DNA from: an uncultured Cellvibrionales bacterium | GTDB lineage: Bacteria > Pseudomonadota > Gammaproteobacteria > Pseudomonadales > Porticoccaceae | Assembly: GCA_913062605.1 (NCBI GenBank) | Contig: CAJXWQ010000001.1 | Span: 124,001 to 188,000, forward strand | Direction: 5' to 3' | DNA length: 64,000 bases | Part shown: positions 63,581 to 64,000 of the stretch, piece after piece | How positions within the stretch are numbered: the first letter of the stretch is position 1 | How the letters are laid out: each line of letters begins with the position of its first letter | The notes under the pieces: generated by a model | Seen by the model: the letters and a program-made list of their open reading frames with translations, nothing else | The model's database searches: none | Told to the model about the DNA's origin: nothing | Made by a program: the position numbers and the translations under genes

Positions 63581-63611
63581 AAAAAACTGGCCTAAATAGG
63601 CCAGTTTTTTT
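63581..63611. terminator. Bidirectional terminator between the small ORF and gyrB
   Basis: A perfect twelve-base stem, AAAAAACTGGCC and GGCCAGTTTTTT, surrounds a six-base loop. It can serve both the plus-strand small gene and the minus-strand gyrB. Confidence 0.92.
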
Positions 63612-63629
63612 ATGCTTGCCAATATATGT

Positions 63630-64000
63630 CTATATATCCAGGTTAGTAACTGCTAATGCGTTGGTTTCAATAAACTCTCGACGTGGTTCCACCTGATCGC
63701 CCATCAAAGTGTTAAACATCTGATCAGCGCCTATAGCGTCCTCAATCGTAACCTTCAGCATACGCCGTGTTTCAGGGTTCATCGTGGTATCCCACAACTG
63801 CTCCGGGTTCATTTCACCCAGCCCTTTATAACGCTGTATATTATAACCACGGCGAGATTCATTCATTAGCCATTCCAGAGCCGCACTAAAACTCTCCACG
63901 GGCTTAGAACGCTCCCCACGCTGAATATATGCACCCTCCTCGATCAGCCCCTGGAGTTGCTTACCAAGAGAGACGATGGCAGCATATTCACCAGAAACAA
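63630..64000 (-). CDS. gyrB: DNA gyrase subunit B, C-terminal part (start outside window)
   Basis: The last 123 codons of gyrB are read from the window edge to a TAG at 63630. The frame includes [14 protein letters not shown] and the highly conserved [21 protein letters not shown], the TOPRIM/C-terminal signature of GyrB, and ends [10 protein letters not shown]. GyrB is the ATPase subunit of gyrase. In many gammaproteobacteria gyrB follows dnaA-dnaN-recF, so the origin probably lies beyond the right edge. Confidence 0.97.
   Translation of the reverse strand, partial: VSGEYAAIVSLGKQLQGLIEEGAYIQRGERSKPVESFSAALEWLMNESRRGYNIQRYKGLGEMNPEQLWDTTMNPETRRMLKVTIEDAIGADQMFNTLMGDQVEPRREFIETNALAVTNLDI

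Noticed and set aside
63387..63696. A second plus-strand frame (from 63406) over the small Arg-rich gene
   Set aside because: It runs through the terminator into gyrB and shows no repeat structure, so the 63387 frame is the better candidate.
1..64000. CRISPR arrays, tRNA or rRNA genes, insertion sequences, prophage
   Set aside because: No regular direct-repeat/spacer pattern, cloverleaf in the short gaps, transposase or integrase was seen on either strand.

Overview
This is a chromosomal segment of a free-living, probably marine gammaproteobacterium with moderate GC content. Its gene blocks and gene order closely match those known from Pseudomonas: pilGHI-gshB-tonB-yqgE-ruvX with pilTU-yggS-proC-yggT, rph-yicC-gmk-rpoZ-spoT-ridA-oxyR-recG, ubiCA-phoBR, pstSCAB-phoU and glyQS-gmhB-plsC-gyrB. 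The sequence differences and the interspersed genes suggest a related order such as Cellvibrionales or Spongiibacteraceae rather than Pseudomonas itself. That placement is inference. The window is almost entirely coding. I see no rRNA, tRNA, insertion sequence, prophage or CRISPR array.

Layout. 1-9.5 kb: type IV pilus chemosensory genes (pilI partial, pilH, pilG), glutathione synthetase, a TonB-like protein, yqgE and ruvX, the retraction ATPases pilU and pilT, then yggS-proC-yggT-yggU. 9.5-18.8 kb: RNase PH, yicC, gmk, rpoZ, spoT, ridA, an SDR-family protein, oxyR (lacking the resolving cysteine) and recG. 18.8-29.1 kb: a DUF47 protein with low-affinity Pit phosphate transporter, a dicarboxylate/glutamate symporter, an MFS-acyltransferase fusion, an LpxR-like lipid A deacylase, ubiC-ubiA, and phoB-phoR. 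29-43 kb is a more accessory stretch: a FemAB-like protein, a SYLF protein, a DUF6868/methyltransferase group, yaaA, an M48 lipoprotein protease with TPRs, a LysR/DoxX/nitroreductase divergon, bifunctional putA, and a three-gene cassette (75-aa protein, MBOAT O-acyltransferase, SGNH-like membrane protein). 43-50.5 kb: enoyl-CoA hydratase, carbonic anhydrase, and phoU-pstBACS. 50.5-64 kb: an unusual chain of small hairpins, TRAP permeases without a binding protein, a thioesterase, a YchJ-like protein, FKBP, glutaredoxin, a ceramidase-like membrane protein, GNAT, MBL, cysteine synthase, a DUF2959 lipoprotein, glyQS, gmhB, plsC, a small Arg-rich protein, and the 3' end of gyrB.

Phosphate is the main regulatory theme. 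Clear two-repeat PhoB boxes, each exactly 10 nt upstream of a -10-like hexamer, precede phoB and pstS. A three-repeat 11-bp-periodic variant precedes the Pit operon. High-affinity uptake (Pst), its regulator (PhoBR/PhoU) and the low-affinity carrier therefore look like one regulon spread over about 32 kb. gyrB at the right edge, with the Pseudomonas-like glyQS-gmhB-plsC block, suggests that recF-dnaN-dnaA and oriC lie just beyond the window.

I did not find a clearly new large system. The best candidates for unexplained biology are the hairpin chain at 50515-50660, the small-ORF/MBOAT/SGNH cassette, the OxyR with Leu208, and the PhoB-like repeats before pit.
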